From positions 22,156-86,155 of the forward strand of contig CAKOUR010000008.1 in the NCBI GenBank assembly GCA_934120635.1: 64,000 nucleotides of DNA, given 5' to 3'. A program made the translations under genes and the position numbers. Below, piece after piece: positions 1 to 9,800 of this stretch. The first letter of the stretch is position 1; each line of letters begins with the position of its first letter. The notes under the pieces are model-generated. The model had not been told where the DNA came from. It saw nothing but the letters and a program-made list of their open reading frames with translations, and did not search any database. Source of the DNA: an uncultured Bacilli bacterium (GTDB taxonomy: Bacteria > Bacillota_I > Bacilli_A > RF39 > UBA660).

Positions 1-734
1 GAAGTAATCTTATTTTCTTTAATGTTAATATTGGTAAGTGTTGTATTATAATGAAACTCTCCTCCAAAGTCAATTATCTTTTTTCTTAAGTTAACGATGA
101 CTTTTCTTAAAACATCTGTTCCAATATGAGGATTATTTGTATATAAAATATCTTTATCAGCACCTGATTCAACAAATATTTCAAAAACTTTTTTCATTCG
201 AAAACTTTTGTCTTTTACTAAAGTATTTAATTTTCCATCTGAAAAAGTTCCTGCACCACCTTCACCAAATTGAACATTTGAATTTTTATTTAGTATTCCT
301 GTTTTCCAAAAATTTTCAACAGATTTAACTCGTTCTTCTATCTTTTCTCCTCGTTCAATGATAATAGGCTTATATCCTTTTTCTGCTAAAAGATAAGCAC
401 AAAATAATCCTGCAGGGCCACTTCCTACAATAATAGGTCGATAGTTTATTTTTTTGTTTCCTATTTCAGGATAAATATATTTTTCTTCAGGAGTTAAAAA
501 TATATCTTTATTTAGTTGATGTTTCTTTAGTAAATGTTCTTCATTTTTTACGTCAACATTTACTTCATAGATGTAAAATATATTCGGTTTTTTTCTGGCA
601 TCTAATGATTTCTTAGAAATAGATATTGCTTTAATATCAGACTCTGAACATTTTAAAATGAGAGATATTTTTTTCTTTAGATGGTTAATATTATCTTTTT
701 CTATGGGAATTTTAATTTGTCTTATTCTAATCAT
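1..734 (-). CDS. FAD-dependent dehydrogenase, COG2509-like (3' end cut by window edge)
   Basis: I translated the reverse strand from the ATG at 734. The product begins MIRIRQIKIPIEKD, carries an N-terminal region with the family's SLDARKK segment, and then a dinucleotide-binding motif (VGSGPAGLF). This is followed by VQFGEGGAGTFSDGKL, typical of the uncharacterised FAD-dependent dehydrogenase family COG2509 (usually about 520-540 aa, so roughly half is visible). The start overlaps the end of the upstream HI0933-like gene by 8 bases, which suggests translational coupling and a two-gene flavoprotein operon. The substrate is unknown; the family is widespread and has no firmly assigned reaction. 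The frame is open to base 1, so the C-terminus lies outside the window. Confidence 0.85.
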   Translation of the reverse strand, partial: MIRIRQIKIPIEKDNINHLKKKISLILKCSESDIKAISISKKSLDARKKPNIFYIYEVNVDVKNEEHLLKKHQLNKDIFLTPEEKYIYPEIGNKKINYRPIIVGSGPAGLFCAYLLAEKGYKPIIIERGEKIEERVKSVENFWKTGILNKNSNVQFGEGGAGTFSDGKLNTLVKDKSFRMKKVFEIFVESGADKDILYTNNPHIGTDVLRKVIVNLRKKIIDFGGEFHYNTTLTNINIKENKIT

Positions 735-1965
735 TGCCTTCTCCTTTTATATTTGATCCTACAATAATTCCTGATATCCAAGCAAACCCTAAGTTATATC
801 CACCACAATCTCCATCAACATCTAATAGTTCACCTGTTAGATATAATCCTTTTGTTTTAGTAGATTCTAATGTATTTGGATTAATTTCTGTTAAAGGGAT
901 ACCTCCAGTTGTAACTTGGGCTTGATCAAAAGAATTAGTTCCTGTAATGGTAAGCGTAAAATTAGTAAGATTATCTCCTAATAAGTATTTTTTGTCATTT
1001 GATAGATTATTCCAATTGTCTTCTCTACCTATTTTAGATTGTTTTAAAATTAAATTTACTAATTTATAATTTAAGATGCCATCTAATAAGTCTGCGATAT
1101 TTCTATTTTTCACGGTTTTATTTCTTTCTTCCATAAAATTTAGAAAAGAATTTGTATCATGGATATTTAATTGGTGAAGGAAATTTATTTTTATTTCTGT
1201 TTTGTGCTTTTTTGACAAGGATAGAGCTGCTCTGCCACTTAAACATAGCGTACAAATTCCACTGATTCCATAATCTGTTAATTGAATTTCTCCTACTTTT
1301 GAATCGATATATTTGTTATTTTCAAATAAAGAAATTTTTACATCTGCTCGTATTCCGTGCCATTCTTTTAAATAAGGAGCATCTGCTTTTAATTGAACTA
1401 AAGCTGGTAAAGGAGTGATTAGACTATGACCTAGTGACTTTGCTATGTCGTACCCACTTCCTGTTGATCCAGTTTTAGGGGCTGCTTTAGAACCTGTTGC
1501 TAAAATAATTTTTTTACTTGTAAATATACCATTATTAGTATTGATTTTAAAAATATGATTTTCTTTTTTGATAGAAATTACTTCTGTATTGGTTAAAATT
1601 TCTACATGATTAATCTGTGCTTCTTTGATAAGGGCTGTTTGAATACTTACCGCTTGGTTAGATATTGGATAAAAGTATCCATCTTTTATTCTGGGTATGA
1701 TTCCTATAGAATTAAAGAAAGATAATGCTTCTTTAGAATAATCTTTTTGTAAAATTTTTTCTAATACTTCTTTATTTCTTGTATGATAGTGAGTAATGGA
1801 TTGATCACTATTCCAGTAATTACATCTTCCATTTCCGGTTATTAATATTTTTTTTCCACAGGTATTGTTTTTTTCAAGTAGGCATACTTTAGCTCCTGCT
1901 TTAGCAGCATAAATTGCTGATACTAATCCAGAAGCACCTCCGCCTATTACAATAACATCTTTCAT
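727..1965 (-). CDS. NAD(P)/FAD-dependent oxidoreductase, HI0933/YtfP family
   Basis: This 412-residue flavoprotein has an N-terminal Rossmann dinucleotide-binding motif (VIVIGGGASGLVSAIYAAKAG, residues about 4-24) and the family motif KKILITGNGRCNYWN near residue 38. A second conserved block, TGGIPLTEINPNT, lies near residue 345, and the C-terminal GLYLTGELLDVDGDCGGYNL segment closes the FAD site. All are hallmarks of the HI0933-like family (annotated as YtfP, YhiN or aminoacetone oxidase family). Length and architecture are complete. It overlaps the downstream COG2509-like dehydrogenase by 8 bases. The physiological substrate is not established for most members. The start ATG follows an AGGGAAG purine stretch. 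Confidence 0.9.
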   Translation of the reverse strand: MKDVIVIGGGASGLVSAIYAAKAGAKVCLLEKNNTCGKKILITGNGRCNYWNSDQSITHYHTRNKEVLEKILQKDYSKEALSFFNSIGIIPRIKDGYFYPISNQAVSIQTALIKEAQINHVEILTNTEVISIKKENHIFKINTNNGIFTSKKIILATGSKAAPKTGSTGSGYDIAKSLGHSLITPLPALVQLKADAPYLKEWHGIRADVKISLFENNKYIDSKVGEIQLTDYGISGICTLCLSGRAALSLSKKHKTEIKINFLHQLNIHDTNSFLNFMEERNKTVKNRNIADLLDGILNYKLVNLILKQSKIGREDNWNNLSNDKKYLLGDNLTNFTLTITGTNSFDQAQVTTGGIPLTEINPNTLESTKTKGLYLTGELLDVDGDCGGYNLGFAWISGIIVGSNIKGEGND

Positions 1966-2020
1966 TTTATCACTTCCCTTGATTGCTATTATATCATGTT
2001 TTTTATACTGATTAAAAATA

Positions 2021-2302
2021 TTATCGATTGTTTTTTCTTACTTCTTTGTTACTTTTTACTTTCTTTTTTGTAATAGATAAAACCTGATCATAATAGACAA
2101 TATTCCCTTTTTCTTCACCTGAAAGAAGTCTAAAAAGTTCCTTTTCTGTAATTTGTAAGCTTTCTGTAATTTCAGATAATAGGCTATAATCTTTTTTGAT
2201 TTCAGAAATAATTTCTTTTGAATATTCTAGAATTGTCTTTTCTAATAATCTTTTTCCTTCAGCATTTTTTAATTTTCTTTTAATATTAATTTCTTCTTTC
2301 AT
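2021..2302 (-). CDS. HigA-like helix-turn-helix antitoxin
   Basis: This 93-residue protein has a central helix-turn-helix-like segment, ESLQITEKELFRLLSGEEKGNIVYYDQVLSI (described here in two parts: ESLQITEKELFRLL, then SGEEKGNIVYYDQVLSI), at residues about 46-77. It resembles HigA/NadS-type DNA-binding antitoxins. Its ATG overlaps the toxin stop by 4 bases (ATGA), giving the toxin-first order usual for higBA. By analogy it would neutralise the upstream RelE-fold protein and repress the operon. The first 40 residues are charged helix, and the C-terminus is basic. Family assignment rests on the HTH pattern and gene context, not on strong sequence identity. Confidence 0.65.
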   Translation of the reverse strand: MKEEINIKRKLKNAEGKRLLEKTILEYSKEIISEIKKDYSLLSEITESLQITEKELFRLLSGEEKGNIVYYDQVLSITKKKVKSNKEVRKNNR

Positions 2303-3078
2303 TTCCGACCTCTTTTATTTTTGTTCAAGTATTCTATTAAGTTATTTTCTATTTCTGGATTTTTTTCAATCAATTCTGTTTTTTTCTTTTCATCTTTGAT
2401 TAATTCTTTTAATTTTTGAAATTCTGCTCCCACTTTACTATTTCTGTTAATTAAGTCTCCCCTATCTTGGCTAGAGTTATCTGATTTTTTTGTTTTCGCT
2501 AAAATAATAAAAGTTAAATTTGAATCTAAATTTAGGTATCCTACTCTAATTTTAAATTTTTTAATTTCATGAAGACCTTTTAATCTAGCATTATTTTTTA
2601 AACTTTTCCCTTTTACTTCATTACTTTCTATAAAACCATTTTTTAATGACTCCAAACATTCAATAATTTCTACATAATATTCTTCTGGAATATCTTTTAG
2701 ATCTTCTTCTAAATATACCTTTCCTCTACCAGTTGTGGCAAAAATTAAATTTTTTGGACTACCTTTTTCTGCTATTTCTTCCTCTTGTTCTTCTCTCATT
2801 GCCTCTCTAATTAATTTTTCGCATAAACTCTTTTTGAAGTTATTTAATTCTAATTCTTCTTTCAAGTATTCTAACATTTCTTTATCTTGATTATCTATCT
2901 TATTTAACTCTTTGATTAATTCCTTTTCCACAAGTGATAATTTTTCTATTAGTCCATACATGATTTGAAAAAATGAAGTAAATTCTGGTTGTGGAAGAGC
3001 ATTTTTTATATCTTCTTCATCTTGTAAAAGTTGAATTGCTTCATAATATTGATTTCTTAAAATTTCTATTGTTTCCAT
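2299..3078 (-). CDS. RelE/HigB-type (phage Gp49-like) toxin with long N-terminal extension
   Basis: This 259-residue protein has a RelE/HigB-like domain at residues about 112-210. Within it, GRGKVYLEEDLKDIP, VKGKSLKNNARLKGLHEI, and KIRVGYLNLDSNLTFIILAK followed by a lysine-rich strand match the Gp49-like ribosome-dependent mRNA interferase pattern. Unusually, about 110 residues of charged, probably coiled helix precede it, and about 50 lysine/glutamate-rich residues follow it. Ordinary HigB toxins are near 100-120 aa. The gene starts at an ATG behind GGAGAG and overlaps the HTH antitoxin by 4 bases. The likely role is growth control or element or phage defence by mRNA cleavage. Activity is inferred, and catalytic residues are not certain. 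Confidence 0.6.
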   Translation of the reverse strand: METIEILRNQYYEAIQLLQDEEDIKNALPQPEFTSFFQIMYGLIEKLSLVEKELIKELNKIDNQDKEMLEYLKEELELNNFKKSLCEKLIREAMREEQEEEIAEKGSPKNLIFATTGRGKVYLEEDLKDIPEEYYVEIIECLESLKNGFIESNEVKGKSLKNNARLKGLHEIKKFKIRVGYLNLDSNLTFIILAKTKKSDNSSQDRGDLINRNSKVGAEFQKLKELIKDEKKKTELIEKNPEIENNLIEYLNKNKRGRK

Positions 3079-3229
3079 ATTCTCTCCTATTTTATATAAA
3101 AATATTTTATCATGGATATTTAGAAATACTATTGGTTTTTGCTTTAATTGACATTAATTCTAAAGGAGTTGTCATTTTTTTAGAGAAAAATACTTACTTA
3201 GAAGTTAGTTTTGTATCAGTATTTTAGGC

Positions 3230-3257
3230 AAAAAGAAAAAGAGTAACAAAGTTACTC
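3230..3257 (-). terminator. Rho-independent terminator of rpoBC
   Basis: On the minus strand a 7-bp hairpin GAGTAAC-TTT-GTTACTC is followed by TTTTTCTTTTT. It overlaps the rpoC stop codon, so the hairpin's 5' arm contains the last coding bases. Confidence 0.85.
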
Positions 3258-6200
3258 CATAAATTCTTCTTCTAGAACTTCTGATGGTTCTTCATCGTAA
3301 AATTCTTTTTCTAAGGTATAACCAATATCCATATATTCTTTGGCACCTGTTCCTGCTGGAATTAATTTACCAATAATAACATTTTCTTTTAATCCATGTA
3401 ACTTATCTGTGCTTCCCTTTACAGCTGCTTCTGTTAAGATTCTCGTTGTTTCTTGGAAGGATGCTGATGATAAGAAGGAATCAGTTTGTAATGCGGCTTT
3501 AGTAATTCCAAGTAAGATTGGTTGACCAATGGCTGGTTTTTTACCTTGAATAATAACATCTCTGTTTCCTTTGGTAAAGTCTGATAGTGATACTACAGTA
3601 CTAGGTACAAAGTTAGTATCTCCAGCATCCATTACACGGATTAGAGAAATCATTCTTTTAGCAATTAACTCAACGTGTTTATCATTAATATCAACACCTT
3701 GTGATCTATATACTTTCTGTACTTCTTTTAAGATATATTGTTGTACAGTATTCGGATCAGTTACTGCTAATAATTCTTTTGGAGAGACACTTCCTTCTGT
3801 TAATTGGTCTCCTGCATTTACTTTGTCGCCTTTTTCAACTCTAAGTTTTGCACCATACATTGTTAAGTGTTCTCTTACTTCTTTATCGTTCTTAACGTAA
3901 ATCTTGAATCTTCCGTTAACATCTTCAATTTTTTGGACAGTTCCATCAATTTCAGAGATTGTTGCTTTTCCTTTTGGAATACGTGCTTCAAATAACTCTT
4001 CAACACGAGGAAGACCTTGTGTAATATCGGTTCCAGCAACTCCACCTGTGTGGAATGTTCTCATGGTTAACTGTGTACCTGGTTCACCGATTGATTGTGC
4101 TCCCATGATACCTACAGCTTCTCCAATTTCTACTAGGTTACCAGTTGCTAAGTTTCTACCATAACATTTTTGACATACGCCATGTGGTGTACGACAAGTT
4201 AGAACAGTACGAATCTCAACGGCTTTAATACCCGCTTTGATAATTTTATCTGCAATTGCTTCTGTGATGTAAGTATCTTTTTCACAGATAACTTCTTTTG
4301 TTTCTGGATTAATTACTTTTTTGCTTGTAAATCTTCCTAAGATTCTATCATACAATGGTTCAATAATACCATCTTTATCATCCATGAATGCTTCTACTAA
4401 TGAACCTTGTGTTGTTCCACAATCTTCTTCTCTTACAATCATATCTTGAGCAACATCTACTAGACGTCTAGTCATATATCCAGAGTCTGCTGTTTTTAAT
4501 GCTGTATCGGCACTACCTTTACGAGCACCATGTGTTGATAAGAAGAATTCTGATACGGATAATCCATCATTAAATGATGATAGGATAGGAATTTCTACTG
4601 GGTCACCATTAGGTTTTGCCATGATACCACGCATACCTGCTAATTGAACGAAGTTAGAAATTGATCCACGGGCTTTAGAATTCATCATGATGAAGATTGG
4701 GTTATCTTCGTATTCTTTTGCACCTGCATATTCACTTAACTCTGTTTCAATATCTTTTTTTGCTTTATTCCATACTTCAATTACTAAATCTAATCTTTCT
4801 TTATCAGTAATTAATCCTCTTTGGAATTGTTTATTAATTTTCTTAACTTCTTTATTACTTTCTTCTACGATTTTTGCTTTATTTTTACTTGTTACAATAT
4901 CAGAATAAGCAATAGTAATTCCTGAATAAGTTGAGTATTTAAATCCTTGGTCTTTTAATTTATCTAGGAAAATTGAAGTTTCAGTTGTACGATAACGTTT
5001 AAACATTTGAGCGATAATTTTTTCTAAGGCTCCTTTATTGAAAGCTTTTGCTCTTTTCATGTTTTTAATTTCTTCTTTGATATCTTTACCATAATCAATG
5101 AAATATCTTGCTGGGGTTACCCCTTCGATATTTTCAGAAGTTGGTTCATTCAAATATGGGAATGAATCTGGTAAGATTTCATTGAAGATAATTTTTCCTG
5201 GAGTGGTTACTAAATATTTATTTTTATAAGTATCTAAGAATACTTTATGTTTAAATGAATTTACTGGAATAGCAATTCTTGTATGAAGATTAATCTCTCT
5301 TCTTTGATATGCCATTAGAGCTTCATTTGTATTTTTGAATATTCTACCTTCACCTGGTTGTTCATCTTTTTCCATTGTAATATAGTAGTTACCTAAAATC
5401 ATATCCTGTGAAGGTGTTACGATTGGAGAACCATCTTTTGGACTTAAGATGTTATTAGCTCCTAGCATTAAGATTCTTGCTTCTGCTTTTGCTTCTTCAG
5501 ATAACGGTACATGAACAGCCATCTGGTCTCCATCGAAATCAGCATTAAATCCAGTTGTTACTAATGGGTGCAATCGAATTGCTTTACCTGAAATTAGTTT
5601 TGGTTCGAATGCTTGAATACCAAGTCTATGTAGCGTTGGTGCACGGTTTAACATTACTGGATGTTCTTTAATTACTTCTTCTACAACATCCCAAACTTTT
5701 TCATCTTTATTTTCAATCATTTTCTTAGCTGCTTTGATGTTGTTGGCTAATTCTTTATTCACAAGTCCATTAATAACATGTGGTTTGAATAATTCTAGAG
5801 CCATATCTTTAGGAATACCACATTGATACATCTTTAAGTCTGGTCCTACAACGATTACGGAACGTCCAGAATAGTCAACACGTTTTCCTAATAAGTTTTG
5901 ACGGAAACGTCCTTGTTTTCCTTTTAACATGCTAGATAATGATTTTAAAGCTCTGTTTCCAGCACCTGTTACGCTTCTACCACGACGTCCATTATCAAAT
6001 AAGGCATCTACTGCTTCTTGTAACATACGTTTTTCATTTTGAATAATGATAGAAGGAGCGCCTAATTCAATTAATTTCTTTAAACGGTTATTTCGATTAA
6101 TTACACGACGATATAAATCATTCAAATCAGAAGTAGCAAATCTTCCACCATCTAATTGAATCATTGGACGAAGTTCTGGTGGAATAACTGGAAGTGCTTC

Positions 6201-6884
6201 TAGAATCATCCATTCTGGTTTATTTCCTGATGTTGCAAAAGCATTTAAGACATCTAGTCTTTTTACAAGACGAATTCTTCTTTGTCCTGTTGCATTTTCT
6301 AATTCTTTTTGTAGTTCTTCTAATTCTTTATTGATATCTACTTCACTTAATAGTTGTTTAATTGCTGCTGCTCCCATTCCTACTTTGAAAGTATTTCCAT
6401 ACTTTTCATAGTAAACACGATATTCTTTATCGGATAGGGTTTGTTTCTTTACTAAAGTTGTTGCTCCAGGATCTAAAACAACATAAGATACGAAATAAAT
6501 AACTTCTTCCAAATCTCTTGGAGACATATCAAGAGTAAGTCCAATGTAAGAAGGGATACCTTTTACATACCAAATATGACTTACCGGTGTTGCTAATTCG
6601 ATGTGTCCCATTCTTTCACGTCTTACTTTTGATTTTGTTACTTCTACACCACATCTATCACAGATGATTCCTTTATATCTTAATCTCTTGTACTTTCCAC
6701 AATTACATTCATAGTCCCTTGTTGGTCCAAATATTTTTTCGCAGAATAGTCCATCTCTTTCTGGTTTTAATGTTCTATAATTGATCGTTTCTGGTTTTTT
6801 TACTTCTCCATAAGACCAATCACGGATGGTTTCAGGAGAGGCTATTCCAATTTTTAAAGCTTTAAAATTATTTGCTTCTACCAT
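3252..6884 (-). CDS. rpoC: DNA-directed RNA polymerase subunit beta'
   Basis: This 1210-residue beta' subunit is of normal length for Bacilli. The N-terminal zinc ribbon is seen as CNCGKY and CDRCGVEV (residues about 60-80). The catalytic magnesium-binding NADFDGDQM lies near residue 450. The second zinc site is formed by CRTPHGVCQKCYG near residue 885, and the trigger-loop and jaw regions (GEPGTQLTMRTFHTGG) are present. It assembles with RpoB and alpha2 into core polymerase. The ATG overlaps the rpoB stop by one base (TAATG), and its Shine-Dalgarno site TAGGAGG lies inside the rpoB 3' end, so the two are translationally coupled. The transcript ends at the hairpin over the stop codon. Confidence 0.98.
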   Translation of the reverse strand: MVEANNFKALKIGIASPETIRDWSYGEVKKPETINYRTLKPERDGLFCEKIFGPTRDYECNCGKYKRLRYKGIICDRCGVEVTKSKVRRERMGHIELATPVSHIWYVKGIPSYIGLTLDMSPRDLEEVIYFVSYVVLDPGATTLVKKQTLSDKEYRVYYEKYGNTFKVGMGAAAIKQLLSEVDINKELEELQKELENATGQRRIRLVKRLDVLNAFATSGNKPEWMILEALPVIPPELRPMIQLDGGRFATSDLNDLYRRVINRNNRLKKLIELGAPSIIIQNEKRMLQEAVDALFDNGRRGRSVTGAGNRALKSLSSMLKGKQGRFRQNLLGKRVDYSGRSVIVVGPDLKMYQCGIPKDMALELFKPHVINGLVNKELANNIKAAKKMIENKDEKVWDVVEEVIKEHPVMLNRAPTLHRLGIQAFEPKLISGKAIRLHPLVTTGFNADFDGDQMAVHVPLSEEAKAEARILMLGANNILSPKDGSPIVTPSQDMILGNYYITMEKDEQPGEGRIFKNTNEALMAYQRREINLHTRIAIPVNSFKHKVFLDTYKNKYLVTTPGKIIFNEILPDSFPYLNEPTSENIEGVTPARYFIDYGKDIKEEIKNMKRAKAFNKGALEKIIAQMFKRYRTTETSIFLDKLKDQGFKYSTYSGITIAYSDIVTSKNKAKIVEESNKEVKKINKQFQRGLITDKERLDLVIEVWNKAKKDIETELSEYAGAKEYEDNPIFIMMNSKARGSISNFVQLAGMRGIMAKPNGDPVEIPILSSFNDGLSVSEFFLSTHGARKGSADTALKTADSGYMTRRLVDVAQDMIVREEDCGTTQGSLVEAFMDDKDGIIEPLYDRILGRFTSKKVINPETKEVICEKDTYITEAIADKIIKAGIKAVEIRTVLTCRTPHGVCQKCYGRNLATGNLVEIGEAVGIMGAQSIGEPGTQLTMRTFHTGGVAGTDITQGLPRVEELFEARIPKGKATISEIDGTVQKIEDVNGRFKIYVKNDKEVREHLTMYGAKLRVEKGDKVNAGDQLTEGSVSPKELLAVTDPNTVQQYILKEVQKVYRSQGVDINDKHVELIAKRMISLIRVMDAGDTNFVPSTVVSLSDFTKGNRDVIIQGKKPAIGQPILLGITKAALQTDSFLSSASFQETTRILTEAAVKGSTDKLHGLKENVIIGKLIPAGTGAKEYMDIGYTLEKEFYDEEPSEVLEEEFME

Positions 6885-9800
6885 TAGAACTCACCTCCTA
6901 TTTTTTCATCTAAATTATTTTCGAAATCTTCATCAAAGTCTGTTTCAACTTCTTCTAATTCTTCGTAATCTTCATCCTCATTATTCTCTTCTTCATCAAA
7001 ACTTTCCTCTTCATCTTCTACATCTTCGAACTCATCTTCTAGAGAATCTTCTGATTCAAGTTCATTTTCTATTGAAGAGGTATTTTTATTATCCTTTACT
7101 TCTTCAATAGAAGGTGTATCATCCTCTTCTTCATCATCGGTCATTTCTAATTCCTTAAATCCTACAACTTCATCGTTGTTATCAATAACAGAAATATTTA
7201 ATCCTAATGCTTGGAATTCTTTAATTAGTACTCTAAAAGCTTCTGGAATTCCTGGATTTGGTAGTGGTGTTCCTTTTACGATAGATTCATACACTTTGAC
7301 ACGACCAACCACATCATCTGATTTATAAGTTAAGATTTCTTGTAATACATGAGATGCTCCGTATGCTTCTAGAGCCCAGATTTCCATTTCTCCAAAACGT
7401 TGTCCACCAAATTGAGCTTTACCACCTAGTGGTTGTTGTGTTACTAATGAGTAAGGTCCTGTTGATCTTGCGTGTAATTTATCATCAACCATGTGATGTA
7501 GTTTTACGAAATACATGACACCTACACTGATTCTATGATCAAATGGTTCTCCTGTTCTACCATCATATAAAACAGTCTTTCCATCTTCATCCATGCCTGC
7601 TTCTTTCATCATGGCTTTTACGTCTTCTGTACTAGCACCATCTAATACTGGTGTTGCTACATGAACACCTAATTTTTTACAAGCCATTCCCATATGTAGT
7701 TCAAGAATTTGTCCAATATTCATACGAGATGGAACACCTTGTGGGTTTAACATGATATCAATTGGTGTACCGTCTGGTAAGTAAGGCATATCTTCTGATG
7801 GTAAGATTAAGGAGATAACACCTTTGTTACCATGTCGTCCAGACATTTTGTCTCCAACTTGGATTTTACGTTTTTGAATAATATATACTCTAACTACTTT
7901 ACTTACACCACTTGGTAAGTCTTCATTATCTTCTTTTGTATAAACTTTAACATCATGAACAATTCCTTCTCCACCGTGTGGAACAGTAAGAGATGAATTT
8001 CTTACTTCTCTAGTTTTTTCACCAAAGATAGCGTGCAATAGTTTTTCTTCACTTGTTAAATCAGCCATTCCTTTAGGGGTTACTTTACCAACTAGAATGT
8101 CTCCTTCTTTTACTTCTGTACCAATTTTAATGATACCATTTTCATCAAGATTTTTTCTAGCATCTTCACTTACGTTTGGAATATCTCTAGTAATTTCTTC
8201 AGGCCCTAATTTTGTATCACGACATTGAGTTTCATAGTCTTCAATGTGTAATGAAGTATAAACATCTTCTTTGACTAATCTTTCGTTCATGATAACAGCA
8301 TCTTCAAAGTTATATCCATTGAAAGTCATGAATGCGATTGTCATATTTTTACCTAAGGCAAGTTCACCTTTATCTGTGCTTGGTCCATCTGCAATGATTT
8401 GACCACGTCTGATTTTATCGCCTTTTCTTACGATAGGACGATGATTGGCTGTTTCACCTTGGTTAGAACGTTCAAATGTAGATAATTCATAAGTGTCTGT
8501 TCCTTTGGCATTTTTTACAATAATTTTTTTCGCATCAACATAATCTACAATACCTTCAGCTTTAGAAACAACTACAGCACCACTATCACGAGCTGCTACA
8601 TATTCAACACCAGTTCCAACATATGGAGCTTCTGTTGTTAATAATGGTAATGCTTGACGCTGCATGTTTGCTCCCATAAGAGCACGTGTTGCATCATCAT
8701 GTTCTAGGAATGGGATTAAACTTGTTGTAACAGATACAACTTGTTGTGGTGATACATCAATATAATCTACTTGTTCAGCTGGAATAATTACATTCTCTCC
8801 ATTAAATCTACCAGCAACGGTTGCATCAGTAATTTCCATATCATCGTTTACATTTACAGTTGCTTGAGAAATATAAAAATCTTGTTCCTCATTTGCTGTT
8901 AAGTATTCTACTTTATCAGTTAATTTTTTGTTTTCTACTTTACGATATGGTGTTTGAATAAATCCATATTTATCAATTTTGGCATAACTTGCTAATGAAG
9001 TAATCAAACCAATGTTTTGTCCTTCTGGAGACTCAATTGGACAAATTCTACCATAGTGAGATGGGTTAACATCACGAACTTCCATACCAGCGCGATCTCT
9101 TGATAATCCACCTGGTCCTAATGCTGATAATCTTCTCTTATGTGTTAATTCAGCGATTGGATTAACCTGATCCATAAATTGTGATAATTGGCTGGAACCA
9201 AAAAATTCTTTGATTACTGCAGTAACTGGTCTGATATTAATTAATGTTTTAGGGGTTACTGTTTCAATATCTTGAGTAGTCATTCTTTCTCTTACTACTC
9301 TTTCCATTCTAGATAATCCAATCTTTAATTGGTTTTGCAATAATTCTCCTACTTGTCTTACACGTCTATTTCCTAAATGGTCAATTTCATCATCATGTCC
9401 TACACCATCTAATAAATTTAAGTAGTAAGAAATTGATGCATATACATCTGAAATAGTTAAAGTTCTTGTATCAAGTGTTTGATCATTACCCATCAATTTT
9501 ACTTTTTTATCTGGGAATTTTTCAGGATGAACATATAATACTTGAACAATATTGTGATTATCTAATTCTTCGTTTACTTTAACTTCTTCTCTACCATAGC
9601 CATTTTTTAAAATTTCTTGTAATTTAGAATAAACTTCTTTTGTGATTTTTGTTCCTTCGGTAAATATTGTTTCTCCATCTACAATAATATCTTGAGCTAA
9701 AGTATTATTAAGTAATCTATCTGTAATATTTAATCTTTTATTAAATTTATAACGTCCAACCTTTGCTAAGTCGTAACGAAAATTATCAAAAAATCTTGTA

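Noticed and set aside
137..328. Plus-strand frame opposite the COG2509-like gene
   Set aside because: It is antisense to a recognisable protein and its composition is random-like (Phe/Leu/His).
2991..3227. Plus-strand open frame opposite the toxin start
   Set aside because: It is antisense to the toxin N-terminus and its upstream region. There is no Shine-Dalgarno site and no recognisable domain.
8990..9250. Rifampicin-resistance changes in rpoB
   Set aside because: The cluster I residues (Asp, His, Ser) are all of the sensitive type.
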